Shown here: positions 45,176 through 54,657 of the stretch, in pieces | How the letters are laid out: every line of letters starts with the position of its first letter | How positions within the stretch are numbered: the first letter of the stretch is position 1 | Assembly (NCBI RefSeq): GCF_025377685.1 | Contig: NZ_JACEHK010000010.1 | Coordinates: forward strand, 409,381 to 473,380 | Source: Anaerobacillus sp. CMMVII | GTDB lineage: Bacteria > Bacillota > Bacilli > Bacillales > Anaerobacillaceae | Direction: 5' to 3' | DNA: 64,000 bases | Notes under the pieces: model-generated | What the model was told of the DNA's origin: nothing | Databases searched by the model: none | Seen by the model: only the letters and a program-made list of their open reading frames with translations | Program-made: the position numbers and the translations under genes

Positions 45176-45246
45176 AGTGAATTGTTCTATTTAACGAATA
45201 TAACTTCTTTTATCTTATTAGCAGAAATACCTTAAAAAGAACAAAA
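45176..45246. promoter_or_regulatory. SinR-like half-sites upstream of sinI
   Basis: TTGTTCTATTTAACGAAT and TTAAAAAGAACAAAAGAAT carry GTTCTAT and the reverse of GTTCTTT. They lie where the sinI promoter is expected and suggest autoregulation. Confidence 0.4.
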
Positions 45247-45314
45247 GAATTTAAAAAAATATTAGGAAATAGTGTTGTTCAATTTGACAATCCATGATAT
45301 ATTGAGTTCAAAGA

Positions 45315-45334
45315 CTGTTCTTTAAAAAGAACAG
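45315..45334. promoter_or_regulatory. SinR-type operator 2
   Basis: CTGTTCTTTAAAAAGAACAG: 9-base arms CTGTTCTTT/AAAGAACAG separated by two bases, 30 bases before the third XRE gene. The best copy of the motif in the window. Confidence 0.75.
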
Positions 45335-45363
45335 AGATTCCTATGTTAATGGAGTGAGACTGA

Positions 45364-45699
45364 TTGAAGCATATTGGAGAAAGAATTAAAAACCTGCGAA
45401 TTGAACATGGAATGACGTTAAAGGAGTTAGGAACGGCCATTGAATTTAACTACAGTAATTTATCAAAAATAGAACGTGGAAGTCGTAAGCCAGCGATTGA
45501 AGTTTTAGAAAATTTATCGAGTTATTTTCAAATTGATATTTCCTATTTTTTTACTGGTCAAAAAAACTTACAAAATGAAGAGAAACAGTTAAAAAGATTA
45601 TCGAAAGAAATGAAAGAGAAGAATATTAGTTTAGAAGAATTAAGAGAGTTAATGAATGAATTTGAAGCGATGAAATTAGGACGAAGTAGTATGGAGTAA
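45364..45699 (+). CDS. XRE-family regulator upstream of eps
   Basis: A 111-residue regulator with an N-terminal HTH (IGERIKNLRIEHGMTLKELG, FNYSNLSKIERGSRKPAIEV) and a charged C-terminal helix (KEMKEKNISLEELRELMNEF) that is not SinR-like. It starts at a TTG at 45364 behind GGAGTGAGAC. Flanked by operators on both sides and 158 bp before epsA, it is probably a local regulator of the polysaccharide genes and of itself. Confidence 0.82.
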   Translation: MKHIGERIKNLRIEHGMTLKELGTAIEFNYSNLSKIERGSRKPAIEVLENLSSYFQIDISYFFTGQKNLQNEEKQLKRLSKEMKEKNISLEELRELMNEFEAMKLGRSSME

Positions 45700-45733
45700 A
45701 TAAATTGCCAATTGATCAAAATATTATTGACAT

Positions 45734-45749
45734 GTTCTTTATATAGAAC
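45734..45749. promoter_or_regulatory. SinR-type operator 3
   Basis: GTTCTTTATATAGAAC, with arms GTTCT/AGAAC, about 108 bases before epsA. Confidence 0.7.
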
Positions 45750-45826
45750 TAAAATAACGTTATAAAGAATTTTCTGAATTGAACAATTATACCTTGATAC
45801 GATGTCAATTTTTTATTTAATATGCA

Positions 45827-45842
45827 GTTCTTAATAATGAAC
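45827..45842. promoter_or_regulatory. SinR-type operator 4
   Basis: GTTCTTAATAATGAAC, overlapping the epsA ribosome-site region; arms GTTC/GAAC. Confidence 0.55.
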
Positions 45843-45856
45843 GGGTGGAGATACTT

Positions 45857-46576
45857 ATGGCGAAGGAAATTAATATAAGAGAAATATTTTTGATCATCAA
45901 AAGGCGGTTCTGGATCATAGTGATACTAACCGTTCTCGCTACAGTAGCAGGCTATTTTCAAAACTCGTCAAGCAGTGTAACGTTACTCTATCAATCTTCT
46001 AGTCGAATTATCGTAGGCGCTAATTCAGACTATATGAAAACATTAATTGTCATTATGAGAGATCCTGTGATCATGGAAAAGGTCGCAAACGAGTTGAACT
46101 TAAGTAGATCTGCAGACGCATTAGCAAGGCAATTAAATGTTGATAGTATTAATAGCTCGCAGGTCGTAAGAATTACGGTTACTGATACAGATCCAGAGAT
46201 TGCGGCTGATATTGCAAATACGACAGCAACTATTTTCAAAAATGAAATCGGAAATATTGTCAATTTTAATGATGTAAGCTATTTATCTGAAGCACAACCA
46301 AGCTATTACCCAATCAATGGTGGGAATAGTAGCAATAGATCCGTCTATATTGCAGGGGGCTTGGGCTTTGTTCTAGCGATCGGGTTTGTTTTTTTACTTC
46401 ATTCCCTTGACGATTCAATTACTTCTAGACGAGATATTGAGGATGTAATAGGACTTACTGTTTTAGGGAAGGTTTCGAAAATGAACAAACGAAATCTTAA
46501 AAAGAAGAAGCAAAAGCAAAAGGAACCTGACATAGAATATCGAGGTGAGATGCTTGATCTTAAAAAAACTTATTAA
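45857..46576 (+). CDS. epsA: EpsA-like polysaccharide co-polymerase (Wzz/YveK)
   Basis: The membrane modulator and kinase activator of exopolysaccharide synthesis. It has two membrane helices (FWIIVILTVLATVAGYF near residue 20; VYIAGGLGFVLAIGFVFLLH near residue 165) flanking an extracellular Wzz domain (ADIANTTATIFKNEIGNIV). A cytoplasmic tail (GLTVLGKVSKMNKRNLKKKK) follows. Length is 239 residues from the ATG at 45857, with GGTGGAG upstream. It overlaps the kinase gene by about 23 bases. Confidence 0.88.
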   Translation: MAKEINIREIFLIIKRRFWIIVILTVLATVAGYFQNSSSSVTLLYQSSSRIIVGANSDYMKTLIVIMRDPVIMEKVANELNLSRSADALARQLNVDSINSSQVVRITVTDTDPEIAADIANTTATIFKNEIGNIVNFNDVSYLSEAQPSYYPINGGNSSNRSVYIAGGLGFVLAIGFVFLLHSLDDSITSRRDIEDVIGLTVLGKVSKMNKRNLKKKKQKQKEPDIEYRGEMLDLKKTY

Positions 46577-47216
46577 CTTTACGAAAAAGACAAAAAAAAG
46601 AAATCTCGTTACGTACTCCAATCCTGAATCGATCATTACCGAGGAATATCGGACGATCAGAACCAATATCCAATTATCAATCGAAGAACATAAGTATAAA
46701 ACAGTGCTTGTTACGTCACCAACAAATGGTGAAGGGAAGTCAACAACAATTGCCAATCTAGGGGTAACGCTCGCCCAGCAAAAAACGAAAGTGTTGCTCA
46801 TAGATGCTAACCTTCGAAACCCAAGGCTCCATTCTATTTTTAAATTAGACAACACTTGGGGCCTTTCCTCGATCCTTACTAGTAGCGATTGGTTAGATGA
46901 GGCGATTAAAAAAACAAAATTCGGTAACTTAGACATTGTAACGAGTGGTCCAATACCGGAGGATCCCGCTGAATTATTAAGTTCAAAAGCCTATAAACGT
47001 TTTTTGTTTACTGCATCACAAGTATACGATGTAATCTTGATTGACTCTCCGCCAGTACTAGAAGTGACAGATACGAGATTAATTGCCAACCAATGTGATA
47101 GTGTCGTACTCGTTTTACGTCATGGCAAGAGTAAGGTTGAAAAAGCCATCGAAGCAAAAAAAGTATTGGGCTTTGCAAAGGCAACATTAATTGGTGCGAT
47201 TATTAATGAAAAATAG
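46554..47216 (+). CDS. epsB: EpsB-like tyrosine kinase (BY-kinase)
   Basis: A cytoplasmic bacterial tyrosine kinase working with EpsA. Walker A is SPTNGEGKSTTIANLG, Walker A' is VLLIDANLRNPRLH and Walker B is VILIDSPPV. The C-terminus stops at LIGAIINEK with no tyrosine cluster, so autophosphorylation sites may be few, as in some EpsB proteins. Start is uncertain: TTG at 46554 (five bases after GAGGTGAG) or GTG at 46545, which overlaps that site. About 220 residues. Confidence 0.88.
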   Translation: MILKKLINFTKKTKKRNLVTYSNPESIITEEYRTIRTNIQLSIEEHKYKTVLVTSPTNGEGKSTTIANLGVTLAQQKTKVLLIDANLRNPRLHSIFKLDNTWGLSSILTSSDWLDEAIKKTKFGNLDIVTSGPIPEDPAELLSSKAYKRFLFTASQVYDVILIDSPPVLEVTDTRLIANQCDSVVLVLRHGKSKVEKAIEAKKVLGFAKATLIGAIINEK

Positions 47217-47242
47217 AAGATAGTTATTTTTTTTAACAATGT

Positions 47243-47258
47243 GTTCTTTATTAAGAAT
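47243..47258. promoter_or_regulatory. SinR-type operator 5, inside the eps cluster
   Basis: GTTCTTTATTAAGAAT, then GTTCGC nearby, in the 246-bp gap after epsB. It suggests a second, internally regulated promoter for the downstream eps genes. The rest of the gap has a weak inverted repeat (AAAGCTT and TTTTTAAAG region) but no recognisable riboswitch. Confidence 0.55.
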
Positions 47259-47462
47259 TTATTGTTCGCTAAACTGGTGATGTCTCCTTACCACTATCAA
47301 TGGAAACACTCGTTCATACTGTGGGGTGAAATAAACCTTAGACGCAAGTCGTCAAAAGTATGGAGTGAGGGTGGGTTAGATGCCCATTTTTTTAAAGTTT
47401 TTAAGTGTGCGATTTGAAAAAAACGCATACTTAAAAGCTTTAATAATTTCTGAGAAGGGACT

Positions 47463-47615
47463 GTGTTTAAGAAAATGAAAGATCTTGATCGATTTCCAAA
47501 GTCAATCAAAAAAGCAGTTCGGTATATTAAGCAAGAGGCATCGAAAGATGAGTTGGATGAAATTAAGAAATTAATTGAATATGCGATCGAAAGAAGAACG
47601 TTTACGTTGAAATAA
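47463..47615 (+). CDS. Unrecognised 50-residue protein in the eps cluster
   Basis: GTG at 47463 behind GAGAAGGGA (ATG at 47475 is an alternative). It reads MFKKMKDLDRFPKSIKKAVR, then YIKQEASKDELDEIKKLIEY, then AIERRTFTLK: a basic, two-helix soluble protein. It sits in the 425-bp space between epsB and epsC with a good ribosome site, so I think it is real; no function can be assigned. Confidence 0.65.
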   Translation: MFKKMKDLDRFPKSIKKAVRYIKQEASKDELDEIKKLIEYAIERRTFTLK

Positions 47616-47640
47616 AAGCTTACTAGAGAGGAGGTACTAT

Positions 47641-49467
47641 ATGACCTATCGACAGAGATTGTCATTATTTGTTTTCATCGACTCGAGCATTGTGTTGACA
47701 GCGATATTTTTGAGTTGGTACTTAGTTAGTGCTCATTTTGCGGAAATCACAACAGCAATGGTTGCTAGCTCGGTACTTCTTTTACTTAGTCATAATTTCT
47801 TTGCCCTGCTTTTCAAGTTATACAAAAAAGCTTGGGAGTACGCGAGTATCGGGGAGTTATTTATCATTTTTAAAATCGTTACATATTCCATTTTAACCAC
47901 AGCATTTTTTCAACAGTTCCTGTTGCAAGAAACATACTTCAAAGCGCTAACGATCACGTGGATGCTTCATATCCTATTAATTGGTGGATCACGTTTTTTT
48001 TGGCGAATATTCCGTGATACGTACTTAATCAAAACAAATAAAAAGAAACGAACATTAATCATTGGAGCTGGGGCAGCAGGAACAATGGTAGCAAGACAGC
48101 TGTTAAAAAGTCATGATGGTGAGCTGTTACCAGTTGCTTTTATTGACGACGATAACAAAAAACAACGATTAGACATCTTCGGGGTCCCTGTGGTTGGTGG
48201 CGCAGAGAATATTGAAACGGCAGTAAATGAATTAAACATTGAAAATATTATTATTGCCATTCCTTCCCTTTGTAAAAAAGAGTTAAATATCATTTTTCAA
48301 GCCTGTGCAAAAACAAAGGCAAAAACCCAAATCCTTCCGATGTTAGAGGATCTCGTTACTGGGAAGGTATCAGTAAACCAATTCAGGGATGTTCAAGTGG
48401 AGGATTTGCTTGGTCGAGAATTGGTCCAGCTTGATATTGAGAAAATTTCAGGTTACGTGACAAACAAAGTTGTTTTGGTTACAGGGGCAGGAGGTTCGAT
48501 TGGATCAGAGATTTCAAGGCAAGTTGCAAACTTCCATCCGAAACAATTAGTGTTATTAGGGCACGGTGAGAATAGTATTTATTCGATAGAAATGGAACTA
48601 AAAGCGTCGTATGCCCATACCTCAATAGAATTTGTTACAGAAATTGCTGATATCCAAGACGAGAACAAGATGCTTACGATCATGAAAAGATATCGTCCTG
48701 ATGTTGTTTACCATGCAGCTGCTCATAAACATGTACCATTAATGGAACGAAATCCAGAAGAAGCAGTGAAGAATAATTTAATCGGAACGATGAATGTGGC
48801 ACAAGCAGCTAGCGCCTCAAATGTTAATACGTTTGTGATGATCTCAACCGATAAAGCAGTCAACCCAACAAGTGTAATGGGGTCAACGAAACGATTGGCA
48901 GAAATGGTCATTCAAAACATGGATAAGAAAAGTAAGACGAAGTTTGTTGCCGTACGGTTTGGGAACGTCCTTGGGAGTCGTGGTAGCGTTATTCCTTTAT
49001 TCAAAAAACAGATTGAAAAGGGTGGCCCTGTAACGGTCACACATCCAGAGATGGTTCGTTATTTCATGACAATCCCTGAAGCATCAAGACTCGTTATTCA
49101 AGCTGGTGCCTTAGCTAGAGGTGGAGAAATCTTTGTTCTGGATATGGGAGAACCAGTGAAGATTGTTGATTTAGCGGAAAATTTAATCAAACTGTCAGGC
49201 AATTCTTTAGAAGAGATAGGCATAGAGTTTACGGGGACACGGCCAGGTGAAAAGCTCTATGAGGAACTCTTAAAAGCCGACGAAATTCAAGACTCTCAAG
49301 TCTACCCTAAGATTTACATAGGCAAAACAGCAGAGTTATATATGAAAGAGATTGAAGATATAATAACGACCTTTCAGGAACTTGACCGTGAAACCTTACG
49401 AGTACGATTATTAAATGTAGCTAATAACAAGGTTAAGATGCAACCGTTAATGACGATACCAAGCTAA
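47641..49467 (+). CDS. epsC: EpsC-like UDP-sugar 4,6-dehydratase/epimerase
   Basis: A membrane-anchored nucleotide-sugar dehydratase of the CapD/FlaA1/EpsC type, supplying a modified amino-sugar. Four N-terminal helices come first, then a CoA-binding-like Rossmann domain (IIGAGAAGTMVARQLL). The catalytic short-chain dehydrogenase domain follows, with VTGAGGSIGSEISRQV, the MxxxK-type segment YHAAAHKHVPLMERNP and STDKAVNPTSVMGSTKRLAE. Length is 608 residues. The start follows GAGAGGAGG. Confidence 0.92.
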   Translation: MTYRQRLSLFVFIDSSIVLTAIFLSWYLVSAHFAEITTAMVASSVLLLLSHNFFALLFKLYKKAWEYASIGELFIIFKIVTYSILTTAFFQQFLLQETYFKALTITWMLHILLIGGSRFFWRIFRDTYLIKTNKKKRTLIIGAGAAGTMVARQLLKSHDGELLPVAFIDDDNKKQRLDIFGVPVVGGAENIETAVNELNIENIIIAIPSLCKKELNIIFQACAKTKAKTQILPMLEDLVTGKVSVNQFRDVQVEDLLGRELVQLDIEKISGYVTNKVVLVTGAGGSIGSEISRQVANFHPKQLVLLGHGENSIYSIEMELKASYAHTSIEFVTEIADIQDENKMLTIMKRYRPDVVYHAAAHKHVPLMERNPEEAVKNNLIGTMNVAQAASASNVNTFVMISTDKAVNPTSVMGSTKRLAEMVIQNMDKKSKTKFVAVRFGNVLGSRGSVIPLFKKQIEKGGPVTVTHPEMVRYFMTIPEASRLVIQAGALARGGEIFVLDMGEPVKIVDLAENLIKLSGNSLEEIGIEFTGTRPGEKLYEELLKADEIQDSQVYPKIYIGKTAELYMKEIEDIITTFQELDRETLRVRLLNVANNKVKMQPLMTIPS

Positions 49468-49482
49468 AGAGGAGTGCAACGA

Positions 49483-50361
49483 ATGAAAGTAAGAAAAGCG
49501 ATTATTCCAGCGGCTGGACTCGGAACAAGATTTCTGCCAGCCACAAAGGCGATGCCAAAAGAAATGTTACCGATTGTCGATAAACCAACGATTCAATACA
49601 TTGTTGAGGAAGCGATTGAGTCAGGAATTGAAGATATTATTATTGTCACCGGTAAAGGCAAGAGAGCGATTGAAGATCATTTTGATCATTCCTTTGAACT
49701 AGAGCAAAATCTACTTCAAAAAGGAAAATACGAATTACTAGACGAGGTTCAAAAGTCTTCGAAACTCGTAGACATTCATTATATTCGCCAAAAAGAAGCG
49801 AAAGGATTAGGTCATGCGATTTGGTGTGCACGTAAATTTATTGGTAACGAACCGTTTGCGGTTCTTTTAGGTGATGATATTGTAAGCGCCGAAAAGCCTT
49901 GCTTACAGCAGATGATGGAACAATATGAACGATATAATGCTTCTATTATTGGAGTTCAAAATGTCAAAGATGAAGAAGTTTCACGCTATGGAATTGTGGA
50001 CGCTACGAAGATCGGTGAACGTTTCTATACGGTTAATGACTTAGTTGAAAAACCAAAGCAGGAGGAAGCACCTTCTAATCTAGCCATTTTAGGTCGTTAC
50101 ATCCTTAGCCCGAAAATATTCGAAATATTGAATAATCAAAGTCCAGGCGCGGGTGGCGAAATTCAATTAACCGATGCTATTAGTGGCTTAAATCAGTATG
50201 AAGCGGTCTACGCCTATGATTTTGAAGGGATTCGTTACGATGTTGGTGAAAAAATGGGTTTTATCCAGACAACGATCGAATTTGCCTTACAGCGAGAAGA
50301 CCTAAAGCATGATTTACTGAACTACTTAACAAAAGTTGTCGAAAAGGAACTTATTAAATAA
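49483..50361 (+). CDS. galU: UTP-glucose-1-phosphate uridylyltransferase
   Basis: Makes UDP-glucose, a precursor for the polysaccharide (GtaB/GalU family). It shows [47 protein letters not shown] and GEIQLTDAI. Length is 292 residues. The ATG at 49483 is used because AAGAGGAG ends 8 bases before it; the upstream GTG lies within that ribosome site. It stands between epsC and epsD, a position without this gene in B. subtilis. Confidence 0.93.
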   Translation: MKVRKAIIPAAGLGTRFLPATKAMPKEMLPIVDKPTIQYIVEEAIESGIEDIIIVTGKGKRAIEDHFDHSFELEQNLLQKGKYELLDEVQKSSKLVDIHYIRQKEAKGLGHAIWCARKFIGNEPFAVLLGDDIVSAEKPCLQQMMEQYERYNASIIGVQNVKDEEVSRYGIVDATKIGERFYTVNDLVEKPKQEEAPSNLAILGRYILSPKIFEILNNQSPGAGGEIQLTDAISGLNQYEAVYAYDFEGIRYDVGEKMGFIQTTIEFALQREDLKHDLLNYLTKVVEKELIK

Positions 50362-50375
50362 TAGGGTGGTCAAAC

Positions 50376-51542
50376 ATGCCTAAAAAAATCTTGTTTTGTG
50401 CAACCGTCGATTACCATTTTCAAGCCTTCCACTTACCTATTATGAAATGGTTTAAAGAACAGGGTTGGGAGGTTCACGTGGCAGCGAAAGGAGAAATTCA
50501 ATTACCTTATACTGATGTTAAATACGATATCGCAATTGAAAGATCTCCATTTAAACTGAAAAACGTGAAGGGCTATTACGAGTTGAGAACCATTATGAAT
50601 GAAAATCACTATGAAATTATTCATTGCCATACGCCATTAGGTGGAGTGCTGGCTCGCCTTGCAGCACGTAAAGCAAGAAAAAAGGGAACGAAAGTGATCT
50701 ATACGGCACATGGCTTTCACTTTCATACAGGAGCACCACTTCTAAACTGGATTCTCTATTATCCAATTGAAAAACAGCTGTCGAAATATACAGACTGTTT
50801 AATTACGATAAACAAAGAGGATTATCAGCTAGCTAGAAATCGGAAGTTTAGGGCAGAAAAGATTGTGCAAGTTCACGGGGTTGGAGTTGATACAGAGCGC
50901 TTTAAGCCGCTTAGTGAATCGGAAAAAAATAAGCTGAAACAATCATTTAGATATCGTCCGGATGATTGTTTATTTTTTTACGCAGCGGAATTTAACAAAA
51001 ATAAAAATCAGCAACTGCTGATACATTCGCTTGCCTTAATCCAAACCTATGTACCGAATGCGAAACTATTGTTAGCTGGTGAAGGGGCATTGCAGGATCA
51101 ATGCCGAAACTTGGCTAAGACACTTGGGATTGAATATATGATCGACTTTCTAGGTTTTCGTAAGGATATTGAAAAGCTCGTACCAATGTGCGATGTTGCA
51201 GTAGGTTCAAGCTATCGCGAAGGACTTCCGGTAAACATTATGGAAGCAATGGCCTGTGGCTTACCGATTGTCGCCAGCATCAACCGGGGACACAATGAAT
51301 TGGTTCAGGATCAAGTCAATGGCTATTTAGTCACACCGACCGATTACGGGAAATTTGCAAGAAGTTTATTAAAGCTCTACCAATCGAAAGAATTACGAGA
51401 GCAAATGGGAGTGGCGAGTCGAAATCTCGTTAAGACATTTTCATTACCAGAGATCAATGCCGAGTTAAGCGCCATCTATACACCCTATATGTTGGAGGAA
51501 CAGGATGAAGCCAAAAGTAAGTATCATCGTGCCTATTTATAA
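50376..51542 (+). CDS. epsD: EpsD-like GT4 glycosyltransferase
   Basis: A GT-B fold glycosyltransferase, closely like B. subtilis EpsD. It starts KKILFCATVDYHFQAFHLPI, includes HCHTPLGGVLARLAARKAR and TAHGFHFHTGAP. The C-terminal donor site is SSYREGLPVNIMEAMACGLPIVAS. Length is 388 residues. The frame is intact. The end overlaps the next gene by 38 bases. Confidence 0.9.
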   Translation: MPKKILFCATVDYHFQAFHLPIMKWFKEQGWEVHVAAKGEIQLPYTDVKYDIAIERSPFKLKNVKGYYELRTIMNENHYEIIHCHTPLGGVLARLAARKARKKGTKVIYTAHGFHFHTGAPLLNWILYYPIEKQLSKYTDCLITINKEDYQLARNRKFRAEKIVQVHGVGVDTERFKPLSESEKNKLKQSFRYRPDDCLFFYAAEFNKNKNQQLLIHSLALIQTYVPNAKLLLAGEGALQDQCRNLAKTLGIEYMIDFLGFRKDIEKLVPMCDVAVGSSYREGLPVNIMEAMACGLPIVASINRGHNELVQDQVNGYLVTPTDYGKFARSLLKLYQSKELREQMGVASRNLVKTFSLPEINAELSAIYTPYMLEEQDEAKSKYHRAYL

Positions 51543-52568
51543 TGTAGAAAACTATCTGGAAAGATGTTTCGATAGTTTACTAGCTCAAACTTTATCTGAC
51601 ATTGAAATTATTGCGATTAACGATGGATCTACTGATAATAGTTAGAGATTGTTAATCAATATGTACAGAAAGACAGCCGAATTTTAGTTATTGATAAAGA
51701 GAATGGCGGTGTTTCTTCAGCACGGAATGAGGGTCTAATAATGGCAACAGGGGATTACATCGGTTTTGTTGATCCTGATGACTGGGTAGATGAGGTGATG
51801 TATGAACAGCTTTTTACTAAAGCGTTTAATGAAAAAGCAGATATTGTTATGTGTTCTTATGTTAGAGAATTTGGAACGCATTCGAAAGAAAAACTATTCA
51901 ATCTGCCTGACACCATCACATATAGGAATGGTGATGTTAAAAATATCTTGAGGAGACTGATTGGCCCTTTAAATGAAGAGATTGCTAATCCAGAGTTTTT
52001 AGATTCGTGGGGGACGGTTTGGTCAAAGTTGTACCGAAGAGAGATCATTATTAATAATAACATTAAGTTTACAGATTTAAGCCGTATTGGTACAAACGAA
52101 GACTCTTTATTTAACATACATGCATTTTTTTATGCAAAAGTATTTACGTTTATTAGTAAGCCGTATTATCACTATTGGCGAGCAAACACAAACTCAGTTA
52201 CAACAAGATATAAACCTGAGTTAATGGAAAAATGGGGAAATTTATACCAAATAGTTGAAGACTTTTTAAGGGATAATGAGTTGGACAATGATTTTAAAAT
52301 TGCGTTATGTAATCGAGTAAGTATGAACACACTTGGACTAGGGCTAAATGAAATTAGTAAAGAAAATAAACAGTCAATGCTTAATAAGATAAAACAAATA
52401 AACAAAATTTTAAATAATAAGCGAATAAAACATTCATTTCAACAGCTAAAACTTGAACACTTACCATTCATTTGGAAGGTGTTTTATTTTTGTGGGAAAT
52501 TAAGATTTTCTGTAGGAGTTTATAGCTTATTACTAAGTATTGAATTACTTAGAAAGACTTTAAGATAG
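51505..52568 (+). CDS. GT2 glycosyltransferase, EpsJ-like (frameshifted)
   Basis: A family 2 transferase: KVSIIVPIYNVENYLERCFD, IIAINDGSTDNS, then the metal-binding GFVDPDDWVDEVMYEQL and GTNEDSLFNIHAF. The frame is lost at 51643 where one T is missing (AGTTAGAG); restored, it reads STDNSLEIVNQYV. About 355 residues. It holds the position of epsE but its sequence is more like EpsJ, and it has no sign of the flagellar-clutch EpsE type. ATG 51505 follows GGAGGAACAGG. Confidence 0.85.
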
Positions 52569-52580
52569 GAGGTTTTTCCG

Positions 52581-53760
52581 CTGTTACCAATACGAATACT
52601 TCAAGTTGTTACGATTATGAATCGTGGCGGGTTAGAGACGATGCTGATGAACTATTATCGGAAGATGAACCGTTCTATCATTCAATTTGATTTTATGGTA
52701 AATCGTATAGAACGAGGCCATTATGATGATGAAATCGAACGTTTAGGTGGCAATATCTACCGAATGCCACCGATTAGACCAGGTAACTATCGAAAGTATT
52801 TTCGAATGCTAAATCGCTTTTTTGAACAGCACCAGGAGTATAAAGTTGTTCATTCCCACATTAATGAAAATAGTAGTTTCGTGCTGAGGGCAGCAAAAAA
52901 AAGCGGGAGTGCCTTGCCGAATTGCTCATAGTCATTTAAGCGATTTAGGAATAGATATGAAACTCCCATTTCGATTATATGCTAGATCTGTCATGAAGGG
53001 CCAGCCCAGTAACTATTTTGCTTGTTCAAAGAAGGCTGGGGAATGGCTCTTTGGTCAAGAAATAGCGTCTACTAAAGAGTTAACAGTACTTAATAATGCA
53101 GTAAATGTAGAAGAGTTTGGCTTTAACCAGATAGATCGAATGAAAGTTCGTCGTGAGCTAAAAGCAAGAGATAGTTTAGTAATTGGTCATATTGGAAGAT
53201 TTAATAAACAAAAAAATCATGAATTTATGATAGATATCTTTAAGGAAGTTCATGAGAAACTTCCAAATGCCATTTTGGTGTTAGTTGGGGAAGGGCATTT
53301 ACGCGTAGATATTGAGAAAAAGGTGAAAAAGATTGGTTTAGAAGAAAATGTCCGATTTTTAGGTGTTAGAAAGGACATAGCAAATCTTATGCAGGGCTTT
53401 GATTTATTTCTTTTCCCCTCGCTTTTTGAAGGGTTACCGGTTGTCCTAGTGGAAGCACAAGCAGCAGGTTTAAACTGTATCGTTTCAGACACAATTACAA
53501 CTGAAACAAATGTTACAGGTAGACTTAACTTTCTTAGCTTGAATGATCCACCATCTGTCTGGGCAGACACTATACTTTCAACTTCATATGGACATGAAGA
53601 GACAGCAGAAATACTAAGAGAAAAAGGCTACGATACAGTCACGATGGCAAAATGGTTAACAGGATATTATGTAGGTCAAGCGTTTAGTTCAAAGGAAAGC
53701 TTAAGTTTTGGAGGGGTAAGTCATGATGCCAACCTTAACAATTTTTACACCGACTTATAA
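52581..53760 (+). CDS. epsF: EpsF-like GT4 glycosyltransferase (frameshifted)
   Basis: Closely like B. subtilis EpsF: MNRGGLETMLMNYYRKMNRS, IQFDFMVNR, CRIAHSHLSD, then the donor domain with IGRFNKQKNHEFMIDIF, FPSLFEGLPVVLVEAQAAGL and ITTETNVTG. One extra G near 52907 breaks the frame; removed, it reads KKSGVPCRIAHSH. The open frame begins at a CTG (52581), eight bases after a perfect TAGGAGGT; no ATG precedes the conserved MNRGG at 52617. Either CTG is the start or a base is wrong. About 393 residues. Confidence 0.88.
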
Positions 53761-54627
53761 TAGGGGATATTGCTTACATTTATGCTTTGAGAGTTTAAAA
53801 AAACAAACAAATAAAAACTTTGTCTGGCTAATCATAGATGATGGATCTACTGATAATACAAGAGAACTTGTTAAGACTTGGATAGAAGAAGGGACCATTA
53901 CGATTGACTACCATTATCAAGAAAATCAGGGGATGCATGGGGCACATAATACAGCATATGAATTAATTAAAACAGAACTAAATGTTTGCATTGATTCGGA
54001 TGACTATATGGCTGATGATGCCGTTGAAAAAATACTTACATTTTGGCAACTACATGGCAATTCAAAGGTTGCTGGAATTGTAGGACTTGATGCTGACCAA
54101 GCGGGGAAAATTATAGGAACAAAAATGCCAGAATATCTCAAATCAGCGCCACTAACTGATTTATATTCAAAACACAAAGTTAAAGGAGATAAAAAGCTAG
54201 TGTATCGTTCAGAACTGACACAAAATACGCCACCTTATCCAGTGTTTCCTGGTGAAAAATATTGTCCCTTAAGTTATAAGTATATCTTGATTGATCAGAA
54301 GTATCCGCTACTCATTATGAATGAGATTCTCTGTCATGTTGAATATCTAGCGGATGGTTCTAGTATGAATATGATTAACCAGTATAAAAAGAACCCCCGA
54401 GGTTTTTCTTTTTTAGAAAAGTAGCCATGAAACATGCACCAACATATAAGGATCAAATAAGAGAAGCGATTCATTATGTATCAAGTAATCTACTGATAAA
54501 GAATTTCAGGTTCCTAGTAGAGACTCCTTGTAAAGTAGCTACACTAATAGCAACACCGTTTGGGATTTTGTTATATTTTTATATTAAAAACACAAAAAAA
54601 GTAAATGTATTAAAAAATAGTTCATAA
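53723..54627 (+). CDS. GT2 glycosyltransferase (frameshifted)
   Basis: A family 2 transferase with LTIFTPTYNRGYCLHLCFES, WLIIDDGSTDNTRELV, and the metal site NVCIDSDDYMADDAVEKIL. The substrate pocket includes FPGEKYCPLSYKY. The stop at 54424 is due to one missing A (GAAAAGTAG); restored, it continues LEKVAMKHAPTYKDQIRE to 54627, with a C-terminal hydrophobic stretch. About 301 residues. It starts at the ATG at 53723 behind GGAGGGG, overlapping the end of epsF. Confidence 0.85.
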
Positions 54628-54657
54628 GACATTTCCTTTAAGGAAAGGGTATTTTCA

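Noticed and set aside
47221..47460. Riboswitch or leader RNA between epsB and the small gene
   Set aside because: Only weak inverted repeats and a SinR-like site; no core of a known riboswitch class seen.
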